DNA from: Clavaria fumosa
Taxonomy: Eukaryota > Basidiomycota > Agaricomycetes > Agaricales > Clavariaceae
Direction of reading: 5' to 3'
Length of the DNA: 64,000 nt
Assembly: GCA_951802425.1 (NCBI GenBank)
Contig: OX637794.1
Span: forward strand, 434,001-498,000
The position numbers and the translations under genes were made by a program. The notes under the pieces were generated by a model, which saw only the letters and a program-made list of their open reading frames with translations, ran no database searches and was not told the origin of the DNA. How positions within the stretch are numbered: position 1 is the first letter of the stretch; the number at the start of each line of letters is the position of its first letter. Shown piece by piece: positions 43,507 to 54,880 of this stretch.

Positions 43507-46500
43507 ATGCCAATCACTAAACGAAAAGAACATGCCCAGGAGGTTGAATTTGTTTCAATTTACAATAAACGACTGCGGAAATCCTTTTTGAAGTCTCGAA
43601 ATGTCTACAAACAACCTGCTCAACCATACAACGTTCTACATAGCAAGCTTTGGTCTGGGACCTGCTCCAATGATTCCCTACTCCCCCAAACACCCCATAG
43701 CGAGGCCAAACAGACTCTGCCCTTTACATTTAATGCAGATGGTGACCCTGAGTGCATACTGGATTCTGATGCCCAAAGGATTTCACATAAGAAAAAGCAA
43801 GGAAAGGTGAGGACTCCAAGTTGTTCTCTGTATGCTGAAGTATCTGAAAATGTACACATTCAGACTCAGAATGAATTCCTTGAGGATTGGCTTCCTTTAA
43901 GAACAGCTTACCTGAGGGAAATCTTGGAATTAGAAGCTCCACCCCCTTCCAAAATTTGTCAGGTCTGCAATCAGAACAACTTCAAGTTTCGATGCCGTGA
44001 TTGTTTCTATCGGCCTGCAACTTGCTCCTCATGCTGCGCCAAATCTCACATCAATATCCCATTCCATTCCATTGACATTTGGAATGGAGTTTGTTTCCTG
44101 CCATCTGATCTCCTACATGTTGGACTGGCGATTCACTTAGGGCATCAAGGCTCACTGTGTCCAGAATTCAAAGAGGAAGGGTACAGGGAGAAGGATCAAT
44201 GGGAGCAAGATACCAGAAATGAACCTAATTTGGATAGGCCAGGTGCAAGTCTGCTTCTAGTTGTACACTCAAATGGAGTGTGCCGACGGAGCATCTATTA
44301 CTGCCAATGCTCAAATGCTCCTTCCCACCATATACAGCTGCTTCAACACCGTCTGTTTCCTGCCAGCTATACGAAACCTCAAACAGTGTTCACATTTGAA
44401 GTCCTTGGTCACTTCCATATTGAGGCTATGGAGTGTAAAACCTCAGCAGGCGCCTTTTACTCCAAACTAAAGAGATTTACCTCTAATGCTTTCCCAGACA
44501 CTGTACCAGTTAGTATCCTCCTCTCCTTTTCCCTCCATTTGTATTGACAAGCTGCTGGCATTAGGATCGATACCGTGAACTAATGAGAGTATCTCGTCAA
44601 TGGCGAGACTTGACAAATAGAAAACGATTTGGTTTTGGGCACGACTTGGATAGGAAAACAGGAAATGGGGACCTAGCACTGTTTTGTCCTGCTTGCCCTC
44701 AACCTGGCATTAATCTTCCTAACAACTGGCAAAGTCAACCAGATCAGTAAGTCTTGTTTTCATTGAATGCATGTGAACCCTGATAAAGAAATGCCAGATG
44801 GCTTTTCCGCAGATCCCTGGTTGTTGATGGAAATTTCTCAGCAGAACACTTGAAAATGCGAAGAGCAGAGAAAGATGTTAGGTTAGCAAATGGAGAGGCA
44901 TATATTGTAGAGGAGGTGAATTATCAACATCACCTCTCTGAGGGCTTAGAGATTTGAGATGTAGATGTCTAACTTGGACTGGTCACCTGAGATTCACTCC
45001 TACAACAGAAATCAAAATGCTCAAATCACAGGGCTATAAGCCAGTCAAATGCTCACTCAAGTCACCTGGAAGCCACGGGAATAGGGGCATGTGCCTGCTC
45101 ACGGCATGGGTGTTTCATGCCACATTCTGTGGTTGATTTCCAGAAGGGCGAGCGGTGAGCTGAAAATGTCTGTATATTTTAATTTGGTTGCAAATACTTG
45201 TTGCTTTTTCTTCCAGTCACATCAACATTGACTATGCAATTTGCCAAGCTATCAAATATAGGACAGAAGGGATGACAGAGACTTTAGTCATCTATGATAT
45301 CTGTTGTCAGTGGATTCGCAATTTCGACAAGAGGGTCCAGGGGAGCCAGTATCTGTCTGTGCACCCTTCAACAACAATCATACCTGCAGTGGGTAAATTT
45401 CACTTGGGGGCACACATTCGTTCCTGTTTCCCACTGTTCTCCTTGAACTTTGTTCATGGTGCTGGCCAACAAGATGGAGAGATTTTGGAGACTCTGTGGT
45501 CAAACCTGAACAAGGTCTCCAGCAGCATACGGGCCATGAGCAAGGCACATCGGCACGAAATATTAGACGACTACATGCGAGATTCAAACTGGAAGAAAAC
45601 AGTGGGTATTGGTGGGTATCAAAATTTTCTAAGCGAATTTGGGATAACTGAATATGCAATCTAGTGAAGGCCCTCCTGGCGAAGTACAATGCTGCAACAG
45701 AAGGTCTTCGACAAACCAAGATTGCATTCAATGATTTGAATGAAGGGATTGGATCAGAAGCAAGAGAAGAATGGATGAATTTAGAGCAGATTGCTCTGCA
45801 AAATCGAGGGGAAGCCCTCAAAATATACGATATACAACTGGAAAAGAGTGAGTTGATATTCCTCACTTCATCACTAGAGACAGAAATCTGAAAATTTCAA
45901 TATGAAGCACCAACTCTTGCAGATATCAGGCTAACTCTCTCAGCTAGGGAAAAAGAAACTGGAGTACCTTCGGGGATTACATCATTCCTGACTCAAGGCA
46001 TGGATCTGGAACATATTCAGTAAGTGACATCCAAGATGCTAAGCCTACACACATGCCAATGAGCCTCCAGATGTTCAATTGACCTAACCCGGAAGAGGAG
46101 ACTCACAGCAGCTCAGAAGCAAAGCATTATTGATAAACAGAATGCACTTCAATCCAAAATTGAAAATTTCAACCAACGAGTCTATACTGTTCTGGGAGAT
46201 TTCGAGTGGGATGACCAACACCAGGAGACCATGCCAGAAGACACTGGACCTAGAGAAGAAACACAGGATGATCCTCAAGATGGTGACGTGGAAGACCTGG
46301 ACATGGACGAGCAGAATTTCATACAGAACAGGCTTTGGATGCCTTCTACGTTTGGCCACGACTTCTACTTGAAAAATGGGTGGGAAAAATTTGTGGATCA
46401 AGAAATACAGCTGCGGGTGGTACAAGCAGAGGAGTCACTTGAAGGGCTCAGACTGGCAATCGGACACAAGTCGTTGCTTTACAAGATACGAATTCGAAAA

Positions 46501-47107
46501 TCCAAAACCCAGGCAAGCAAGACCAGGAGCCGCTCAGAACTCCTCCAAGTGAATGACAAGATCAAGGAGTATACTGGGAGGTACAAGTGTGCTAGGTCTG
46601 CCTTGATAAGCCTGGGAGCACCTGCACATGTACTTGAGAAGTTTCAAGTTTTCCAAGACACGGACTTGAAAGTTAACACAGATGTGGCAGAGGAAAACCG
46701 GATTGGGCAGCGAAATGATGCATTACCCTGGTTCTGGAGGATTGGGACTGGGGGGAATGCCGGGAACCCTTTGATGAATGAAAGTGAGTTCTTCGATATG
46801 TTAGCTTCCTCATATGTTTCTATGCTGACTGAAATAAGTATTGAGGGTGAACTGGCTGAGAGCAAAGGCTCGATATGACAGGTGGGAAGAAGAGATGTTA
46901 TTGGTGAGACACGAAATGACATGGGCATTGGCATGGTATTCACACCAACAAAGGGAATGGGAGAGGAGGAGAGTCTGGGCAGAAACACAGTGCTTGCATG
47001 GTCACAGAAGCTATGCTGAGAAGCAGGCTATGGTATGGAAGTGGATGAAGGAGGCTGCATCTACTGCCTGGGGTGATATTTTGAGTCTACCACAAGTCAA
47101 ATCTTAG
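43507..47107 (+). pseudogene. KDZ transposase with CxC zinc cluster, one splice donor broken
   Basis: ATG 43507. The CxC cluster CQVCNQNNFKFRCRDC, CSSCC and HINIPFH, then WNGVCF and LGHQG, spans about 43955-44150. A core follows: QLLQHRLFPASYTKPQTVF, LVVDGNFS (Asp), TGIGACACSRHGCF with VVDFQKGER (near 45080-45150), HINIDYAICQAI, YDICCQW (Asp) and ETLWSNLN (Glu). The C-terminal coiled region ends NWLRAKARYDRWEEEM. Most introns resolve in phase (45608-45663, for example). Between YQHHLSEGLEI and QKSKCSNHRA, the expected intron (about 44958-45011, branch CTAAC, acceptor CAACAG) starts ATT-TGAGATG, lacking the G of a GTGAGA donor. Unspliced it contains three stops, so this copy is probably inactive. 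It is convergent with the TET/JBP gene 111 bp downstream. Confidence 0.88.
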
Positions 47108-47218
47108 CTAGCCACATCAATTGTGGGGATACAAAGCACTGGAATTTCACCCAGACAGAAGCTCTTTTCCTGGAGTTCAGCAACAGTGATGAAGTGACCA
47201 GTTTCTATATAAATGTAC

Positions 47219-48393
47219 CTAGGTCAACAATTGCATGTACGTATTTTGAGTTGGGTAAGTTGGTCGTGGTATCTGTAGACGGTCATGAACAGAATCTTTC
47301 ATGAAATGAGCAATGCACAATCGTTCGCCACCCTCCCAATCCATCACTTCATGCAGAAAAACTTTACCCGCAAATACAAGGACAGTTCCAGGATTGTAGG
47401 CAAATTGACCACCAAGTTCCTGGAGTGTCATGTATGCCTGCTTGTGAGTTCCAGCACTAACCAAAAGATCGTAGTGAGCCAGGCAGCCTCCCTTGTCGCG
47501 ATGTGCAGGAGTCTTCCTGTTCACGATGACTTCCATTGCCGTAAAGATTGAGGGCCAAAGCTGCACATTCTTGTATGTTTTTGCCATTGCCACCCCAGAT
47601 TGCACTTGGTCAATGGCTGAGCTCCCAAAGTCATATTGTTCTGGTGCGACCAAGGCCATAATTGAATTGCACAGCTTCTCTGCATGTGCGATTCCTCGAA
47701 TGAAGGAGGAACCATATGCAGTCTGCAAGCTGGTCGAAGCATGCAGTTTATCACTGAGCTGTTGACATTGAGACAGTAAAACAAGGTAGTTATGTGACAG
47801 CATTACCTGTTGCTGGCCTTGCATAAACCAGCCAGGAGAGAAGGACTTGATTCCGGCACCAAAACGACCTCCGCCTTCAGGTTCGACAAATCCCGTAGTA
47901 CGCCCAGCATTACTTGGCAAGTCTCTGTCCAGATGCTTGCTAATGTGCTCACACCCTCTGTTGTACTGCTCCTGTAAATTGGTTAGAAAATATGGTTCAA
48001 ATTTGATTGCCTTATCTCACCACTCTAGCACTAGAAAGAATTCCAGGCAGAGCCCACAGCAAGATACGACCGTGCTTATCAATTATTGTGCAGGGTTCCT
48101 CTTGAACACCGAGGTCTTGAGGCTGCTTGAAATACTTGCTGAATTTCACCAAGGCTGCATCGAAATTATTGCTGCGTTTGGCTATGAGATTGATATGTTT
48201 CACACTGTCTGCAAACCGATCTATGTCCCATTCCGTTTGAACTGAATGGTCAAAGTGTTCAGCTGATTGTTGCAAGTCATTTAAGCTAACGCACTTGGGT
48301 TGAAGAGGGCATAGGCCACAGTTAGAACTACACGTTGTAGTTCTTCTTGAGTCACAGGTTGGTCGTCAGCATTACTCTCGTTGCTGGAATCCA
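47219..48393 (-). CDS. TET/JBP-family 2-oxoglutarate/Fe(II) dioxygenase
   Basis: ATG at 48393 (MDSSNESNADDQ) is a likely start. A 38-nt intron then leads to the CVSLNDLQQSAEHFD exon ending at about 48021, joined to EQYNRGCEHISKHLDRDL (to about 47806) and, after an in-phase intron (GTAATG to ACAG), to the catalytic exon. The double-stranded beta-helix shows PAHRDKGG (iron-binding His and Asp), YDLLVSAGTH, YNPGTVLVFAGKVFLHEV (second His) and GERLCIAHFM (Arg for 2-oxoglutarate). Family members oxidise 5-methylcytosine or thymine in DNA, and fungal ones are known to travel with KDZ transposons. No disabling change seen in the catalytic exon. Intron phases near the N-terminus are less certain. Confidence 0.82.
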
Positions 48394-48784
48394 TGGCAAC
48401 TCTCAATTCCTCAAGTTCGCCCCAAATTTTCAACCTTCCTTCAATTTTAGCTGGCTTAACAGGATTAAAAATTGATGACTTGCCTTGTCTTGAGTGGCTT
48501 TTGCATTTTATGAGTTACGTGCTTGCGTATCGTAGTGCGTAAGAGGCTCCACATGGTGCCTTTCAAAGTAGATGGCCTTGGGTGGGCATTAGACATCAAC
48601 TCAGCTCAGTTAGACGATACATACGCATCACAAGGAGCATAATTGGTCCTCTTGTTTGAGCCAGATAAGTCAGTCTCTTGATGCTTCCTTTTGGCCATTG
48701 GATGAGCTGAATTCGCAAATCTATGTTAGGGGGTTTGACAGTCAACAAGGTCACATGACTCCTTTTTTTTCTATTCTTCTTTTG
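48394..48784. other. Spacer between the TET/JBP gene and a LINE remnant
   Basis: No gene. It must hold the promoter of the minus-strand TET/JBP gene. Confidence 0.4.
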
Positions 48785-48934
48785 AATCAGCATTTATATA
48801 CTGCAACATTGGCAAAGACAAAGACGCGGTTGTACGTATGGTGCATATTTATGAGATAAAGGATGAATTGGGGACAGAGGTATGTGGCATGGGTTTGTAG
48901 GTTATATTGCCGTCATTTAGTGTGGGTCAGGCGG
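48785..48934. repeat. 150-bp direct repeat, copy 1 (LINE 3' region)
   Basis: Recurs at 49780-49925 in the same orientation with about five differences. Copy 1 abuts the end of the LINE reading frame, so it is probably that element's 3' untranslated part. Confidence 0.8.
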
Positions 48935-49426
48935 GTTTGTTGGGTATGATGCAGTATCGAAGAGGTTAAGGCTGGGTAGTTCTAGTGGGATAGGGGGTTT
49001 GAGCGGCTCTCCGGTTGAGGTGAATACTCCGGAGATTCGTAAGAATTTCGCGATGGCGAGTAGTCCTTTGGTACCGCTGAGCGGGATTGGCGGAGAGTGG
49101 TCGCGATGCACTTCCGATAGTATGTCTCGGTGTAAGAATTTCGCGATGGCGAGTAGTCCTTTGGTACCGCTGAGCGGGATTGGCGGAGAGTGGTCGCGAT
49201 GCACTTCCGATAGTATGTCTCGGTGTAAGAATTTCGCGATGGCGAGTAGTCCTTTGGTACTGCTGAGCGGGATTGGCGGAGAGTGGTCGCGATGCACTTC
49301 CGATAGTATGTGTCGGTGTTCGTTGTATGCTCGGCAATTATGGAATATATGGTCTATGTATCTCGTCGCTGGAGTTGTTGGGATCGTGTCTCCGCAGAGG
49401 CATTCGGGCTCGTGAGGTATTTTCAT
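48917..49426 (-). pseudogene. C-terminal fragment of a non-LTR retrotransposon (LINE) with tandem expansion
   Basis: Begins ECLCGDTIPTTPATRYIDHI, then FHNCRAYNEHRHIL, and ends AKFLRISGVFTSTGEP. This is the zinc-knuckle tail found at the end of fungal Tad-like LINE polyproteins. A 31-residue block (ILSEVHRDHSPPIPL, then TKGLLAIAKFL) is present three times because the DNA carries a 93-bp tandem repeat. The RT part is missing. Confidence 0.65.
49041..49319. repeat. Three tandem copies of a 93-bp unit
   Basis: Unit contains AAGAATTTCGCGATGGCGAG, TAGTCCTTTGGTACCGCTGA and TCGCGATGCACTTCCGATAG. Copies are nearly identical and the length keeps the minus-strand frame open. Confidence 0.95.
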
Positions 49427-49977
49427 ATATTGTGATGCTCTCTTATGACAGGCACACAGTACAGCATTGATGGCAGAGGATAGTCATTTAGAGAAGTTCA
49501 ATCAGAGTAGCTGGTAACAAGGCAATGTGAGAGCCAGTGTCATCTAGGCCTTTATGTTGGCCCTGATATATGCCTCATTAATTGATGAATGGGCCATTGA
49601 GCAATGTATTAGCCACAGTTATGTAGGCCTATATGTTCATTACTACAAATTTACAATTCGGCCAACATGCAGTCTTCGCAGGTAATACATTTTTCAGGCT
49701 GGGCCTACACATTTGCCCAATGATGTCTCTTGATCGGCCCTCACGTATGCCTCATTAATTGATGATTGGGCTGTTGAATCAGCATTTATATACTGCAACA
49801 TTGGCAAAGACAAAGACACGGTTGTATGTATGGTACGTATTTATGAGATAAAGGATGAATTGGGGACAGAGGTATGTGGCATGGGTTTGTAGGTTATATT
49901 GCCATCATTTAGTGTGGGTCAGGCGGTTAGGTCAGATATCCATGTTCCTTCATACGTGAAGGAACAGATGCTTTACA
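49427..49977. repeat. Spacer including copy 2 of the 150-bp repeat (49780-49925)
   Basis: Between the copies lie AT-rich sequence and a partial duplication (TGCCTCATTAATTGATGA near 49571 and 49751). No gene. Confidence 0.6.
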
Positions 49978-51555
49978 CTACTGTTGATTTATAATTAGCC
50001 AGCGCCCTCCAAAAATTTCGCCTCCCAGCCAAACTTTCTCCTCAGGTGCATTGAAGATAAGTTTGTTGGTGCACTGCGGATTTCGACAAGCAAATATTCT
50101 CGCCCCAGCATTACCAGTAGATGAGACCCAGGAGCGGATGCAGCCACAAGCCTTGCACTGCACTGGGAGCTGATTTCCCCAAGGGCGAAGCTCAGGGTGA
50201 ACCCACATATAACGAGCACCACGTATTTGTCCCTCTCTTGCCTGGAGATGGACGATGTCGGTGTGGTGACAAATTGCTGATGTCGCAGGTAGGAGCCTCC
50301 GGAGACAGTCCTCCAGAGGGAATCCCTCCACCAGAACTTGCTGGGCATAGCCAACTACAAACCCTGCCGTAAGGCAAGGTTGCAGCTCAGCAGCTGTGAA
50401 TGCGATGACATCCGAAATCAAAAGGCTGGAAATTTTGATTAATTAGCAAATTGAGAGTGCTAGTTATTGTCTTACCGCTTGGTTGCCTCTGCTAGCTCTG
50501 AATAACTACGGAAGTTCTTGACTAATGTTCCACAGGACATCATCCACAATGTGACCTCTGCCCCTTTGAGGAATGTCAAGTGGGCAGGTGGGAGGAGGAC
50601 GTCGAGAAACTAAGGCTTCAAATTAGCTGGAGGCAGATGCATTGTAAACAAACTCACGGGTTTGACCTGGGTGCATAACCCAGGTGAAAGAAAGAGGTCG
50701 CCAGTGTCATCATGAGAATGATTTGTAATAAAAATTACGACACGGGGATGTTTATTTCTGTGAAAATGGTTAGTACAATATGATATGAAACAGAAAGCTC
50801 ATACTGAATCTTATGCACCAAGCTCTTCATGTACTCTGCGTGCAAATTGATAAGGATGTCATTGGCAAGATCGAACACAACCTCTTCATACTGCAACGCC
50901 TCATCTCCAAGATACGACCGCATATAGTTGGCGAGAAGTCTTGCCGGCGTTCCAGCATGATCCATTCCTTTGAGGAGAAAGTGCAAGACAAGTAGTCCCT
51001 TGTTGCTGACACGAGAATTTGCAGTCATTTGAAAATTGCCTACTACCTTGAGAGGTTGTGCAAACGCTGGTCGCAATCTTGCCGTGTCGGGCTTCCCGTC
51101 GATGATGTCGAGGCCCTTTGTCAAATAGAACCCCTACAATGCAAAGATAAGAGAACGAAACAGAATAAGTAAATCAATGCTCACATAATATGGGCTGAGG
51201 GTGGGTCCTTTGAAAGACCGAGCATGGCAGGTGAGACACATGAACTTGAGGTGTTCGGTGTCGATCGAAGTCGGGACAGTGAGGCATTTTGTGCATAGCG
51301 CCCGAGCACAGTAATCACAGACAAAAAGAAAACCACCATTAAGGCACATGTAGCAGAACTGTGGAAAAAGTTTATTGTTTTGTACCAGTGCTCAGAGCAA
51401 AGGCGAATACTCACATTTTCACCCTCACTAGCAAATTCTGGTCTAACCAGCGCTGTAGAAGTAGCTGTCGTTCTTGTGGATACAGCTGACCCTGGGACAA
51501 TGCGGAGAGCGCGACCACCGGTACTTCTCTGTGCTGTTTGTTTGTTTCGAGCCAT
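49978..51555 (-). CDS. Histone H3-tail-mimic protein with PHD/ADD-like zinc finger
   Basis: ATG 51555-51553 gives MARNKQTAQRSTGGRALR, which matches the first 17 residues of mature histone H3 (ARTKQTARKSTGGKAPR) at 12 positions, including Lys4. Exon 1 ends 51415 (donor GTGAGT). Exon 2 has CYMCLNGGFLFVCDYC, CTKC and CLTCH, a PHD/ADD-type cross-brace pattern. Later exons read GFYLTKGLDIIDGKP, then VVIFITNHSHDDTGDLFL, VTLWMMSCGTLV and a C-terminal FTAAELQPCLTAGFVV plus a CKACG/CRNPQC zinc pair. His in NHSHDDTG and Cys in MMSCG are placed as in caspase/CHAT-like folds, but that assignment is tentative. Members with similar layout are, to my recollection, common but unnamed in mushrooms. The catalytic and reader roles are inference. 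Confidence 0.7.
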
Positions 51556-51894
51556 TGCGAGGGGGATAAGCACTAAGAGAGAGTGAGGGTCATGCATATA
51601 TAATGTTTTCCAGATCACCTTGACTACAACAATACAAGACTACATCTCTTGAATAGGGGAGGTTCAGTCGACAGTGGTACCACACAACGATTAGACAGAG
51701 GGGAGAACAAGGTGTGAAGCAATAAGTTCAGACAAGAAGGAAGTTTCTATAACTACCAGGGTAGGCAAGTACAATGATTGGACAAAGGGGGAACAAGACA
51801 TGTTCAGACCAGGAAAGACTACTGTATGTGTAGTTACAAAGGCACAACAAGAATATATCCAAGGCTGGGACAAAGCATCAAGAGAGCGTGATGA
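51556..51894. other. Upstream region of the H3-mimic gene
   Basis: No gene recognised; contains a short duplicated AGACAGAGGGGAGAACAAG-type motif. Confidence 0.4.
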
Positions 51895-52310
51895 GTGTTG
51901 AGAAGGGCTAATGCTCAAACGTTCTCTCGTTTACTTGTGTCTATAATAATTCTCATTCACTTGTTTATAGTTGTCCCTTTGTGTCTACCTGCTCTCCTCT
52001 CCTTGTATTTACCTACTGGTGCCGTCGTGCCCTCTTGGCATTCGTGCTATGGCCCTGTAGCGGATACTTGCGGAGACAAGACCTTGTGCATGCCTGCCAC
52101 TGCCATGCTGTCCCGCCCTGCCCTGCTGCCACCGCTGCTCCCTTTCCCCACCCTGACGCTCTGCTTCTGCCCTGTCCCTGCTGCCACCAATGGCCCCAGT
52201 CCCCGCCATTGGTCTGTGACCACTGTTGGGGGCTTGGGCCATTGCTGCCGCATGCTGCAGCCGCAGCCGCCACCACTGTCATTGCCGCCACATACAAATG
52301 GCGTAAACTG
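51895..52310 (+). repeat. Minisatellite/palindrome repeat, copy within the giant element
   Basis: CCTGCCCTGCTGCCACCGCT-type pyrimidine-rich DNA (52110-52190), the 60-bp near-palindrome (52188-52247) and a GCC/GCA triplet stretch occur in the same order as at 26050-26800. Confidence 0.8.
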
Positions 52311-52382
52311 ATGTAAAACACTCCCTTCACAGGATGTGTGATGACAGCAGAGGGTGCATGGCTTCGAAGCCACTAGCCCTGC

Positions 52383-52400
52383 TTAGGGTTAGGGTTAGGG
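52383..52400 (+). repeat. Interstitial telomere-like repeat (TTAGGG)3
   Basis: Three perfect TTAGGG units in tandem, the telomere repeat of most filamentous fungi, lying inside the giant transposon. Confidence 0.85.
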
Positions 52401-52719
52401 CTGCAAAACTGCATAAGTTACAGTATGATTTCTTTATATCATCTTCATTTCAAAAAAAGCGTCAAGTACAAATAATTTACAAGTCTAGTGTAAAACGTAT
52501 CAAAAAGAAAACCATGTCAGGCATTTACGTCAGAGGATGGGTGGCCAAATCCACCTCTGACTAGCCATTCACATCGCAATATATGCTTCATTGCAAAGAG
52601 GGCACTGCAATCTAAGCAGTGCCCCACTTCGCTGAAGCAAGAGTTCCCCCCAGTCTCGAGTAGATAAAAAAAACGGACTTACTGATTGTTGTCCATAAGA
52701 GAGGGAATCTGTAAGAAAC

Positions 52720-52868
52720 TGGGGTGGGAGGACGCTAACCACATGGCGGCTAGCAGTCCATCCCGGAGCCCATACGGCAACCCCAAGGTATGAGTGGGGT
52801 GAGAGGACGCTAACCACATGGCGGCTAGCAGTCCATCTCGGAGCCCATACGGCAACCCCAGGGTATGA
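52720..52868. repeat. Two tandem copies of a 75-bp unit
   Basis: Unit contains GGACGCTAACCACATGGCGG and CGGAGCCCATACGGCAACCC. Related fragments (CATACGGCCACCC) recur near 53030, suggesting an old array. Minus-strand frames here are probably not genes. Confidence 0.85.
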
Positions 52869-53269
52869 GCACAAGCAAGGCAAAATCACTTACAATGATG
52901 AGGGGTTGGGGGAGGTCGTCTGCATAATAGACGACACTCACATCCTTGGCCCAATTGGCCACCCCAGGTGGGTATGAATGAGGGTTGGTTGGGGCTGGCT
53001 CGCATCTAAGCCGCCACCAAACCAAAAGGCCCATACGGCCACCCTCTTCACATAAAATTCTGAAAAACCACATCAACGAGCACCACATCAACCAATAATG
53101 AGTCGCATTGGAATACACGCACCTCTGCAGGTGTCGAGCTAAGAGACACCTGATGACAGACAAGGGCAGCATTCCCTGTGCGGCACTGCAGTTGCCGCAC
53201 AGAGAATGCTGTCCCTGTCCATCACGAACCATAAAATAGATGTCCCAGGCGGCGTGGCAGGAGGCTCGG

Positions 53270-53385
53270 TGGGCGGGTAGACAGGGGAAACAAGGCGGAC
53301 AAGAGCGACGAGGCGGACGAGAGCGATGAGGCGGACGAGAGTGACGAGGCGGACGAGAGTGATGAGGCGGACGAGAGTGAGGTGA
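53270..53385. repeat. 18-bp tandem array (about five copies)
   Basis: GCGGACGAGAGYGAYGAG repeats. On the minus strand it reads as Ser-Ser-Ala-Ser-Ser-Leu. The array sits in an open minus-strand frame (52825-53400) with no other coding sign. Confidence 0.85.
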
Positions 53386-53499
53386 TGGAGCGGAAGACAA
53401 AAGATGGTGCGACCATCTTTTGTTTGTTTGTTTGATATCTAAGGCGATTCAACATTTGGCTCTGTTTGTTTATATTGATATGTCACATGATCTCAATAA

Positions 53500-54880
53500 A
53501 TTACACGATCACGTGTTGCCTTCTCACTGCCCTGCTCACTCCTGCCATGCCTCACCCGCTCGCTCCTCGCTCTGCCGCGTCTGACCCGCTTCTCGACCAC
53601 CCGCTCTCTGCTCTGCTAATTCCAGTGCACCCAGTGCCCTGCTTCTGCCGCTTAGTGCACCCTGCACCCTGCCCACACCGCTTAGCACACCCTGCACTCC
53701 ATCCACAACACCTGGCGCACCCCGCGTTCCATCCACACTGCCTGGGCCCTGCATATGCCATCTGGTGCACCCTGTACTCTGCCTACACCAACCCCGCCTT
53801 ACTGCCCACTCCCAACCTCATGTCAGCAATGGTGCGTTGTTATCCCATCCCCCTTCTCCCCTTGCTACTCTTTCAGCCTCACAGCAACCACGGCGGCAGC
53901 ATCAACGACAACGACAACGATGGTTGCATGGCCAGCAACGACGGCGGTGATGACAGTAATGGCGGCGGCGGCTGCATGGCCAGTGACGACGACAACGGCG
54001 GCAGCAGCAGCGGCCAGCGATGACGACGGCGGCGGCGGCGGCGGCACAGCAGCATGCGGCAGAAATGGCCCAAGCCCCCAACAGTGGTCATAGACCAATG
54101 TCAGGGACTGGGGCCATTGCGGCAGCGGCAGCAGCAGCAGCAACAATGATGGCTACGTGGCCAGCGACGACAACGACGACGACAGCAGCGGCCATCAATA
54201 GTGACGATCGTGACGGCTGCATGGCCAGCAATGACGACGGTGGCGGCGGCGCAGCAGCAGCAGCATTGGCACGGCCAGCAAGGACGACGAGCACGGCGGC
54301 GGCAGCGGTGGCGCGGCAGCATGCAGTGATAATGGCCCAAGCCCCCAACAGTGGTCATAGACCAATGGCAGGGACTGGGGCCATTGGGCAAGGAGCGGCT
54401 GGGCGGAGAGTGGCAGTAGGAGCAGCAGGGCAGGGAATGGCAGCAGGGTGTGGAATGTGGAACCGGGGTGGCAGCAGGGCGGGGAATGGGTGGGCGACGA
54501 GCAGGTCACAGAATTGGTTGGCGACAAGCAGGTCAGGATGGGAAGCGGGTCAGGGATCAGGGACGGTAGCAAGGCATGGAGGAACAGAGGTGGCAGCAGG
54601 GAGGAGGGAGCAGGGGCAGCAGCACGGCGGTGATGCATGACAGATCGAGGGTGGCAGCAGGGCGGGGAGCGCGACCGGGCAGGGAGTGTGGCAGATGAGG
54701 AGCATGGCAGGGGACCATGGCGGGGCAGGGAGCAGGCCGTTCCCTGCCCCATCAGACACATGATGAAGCAGACCAATCAGGGGTGGCGGCAGGGCAGGGA
54801 GTGATGAGATGGGGGTGATGTAATGCAACAGGGGATGGCGGTGGTCAGGAGGTGGAGGAAGTCTCCAAGGACAGGAAGGT
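53500..54880. repeat. Large composite minisatellite with two palindromes and GCN triplet DNA
   Basis: Pyrimidine-rich units (53520-53760), then GGC/GCA/GAC triplets (53890-54320) interrupted by the 60-bp near-palindrome at 54062-54120 and 54334-54390, then purine-rich units (54400-54880) including TGATGCATGA and GTAATGCAACA arm motifs of the 25942-28563 unit. The whole is roughly symmetric. Open frames on both strands are compositional. Confidence 0.8.

Noticed and set aside
45130..45140. TGA apparently interrupting the transposase before GERHINIDYA
   Set aside because: In the conserved frame this reads VVDFQKGER with a GTGAGC donor; the stop belongs to another frame.
49041..49319. Regular repeats that might suggest a CRISPR-like array
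   Set aside because: Contiguous 93-bp tandem units without unique spacers, in a eukaryotic genome, lying inside a LINE reading frame.
52825..53400. 191-codon minus-strand frame
   Set aside because: Its beginning is an 18-bp Ser/His/Pro-type tandem array and the rest has no recognisable domain or splice logic.
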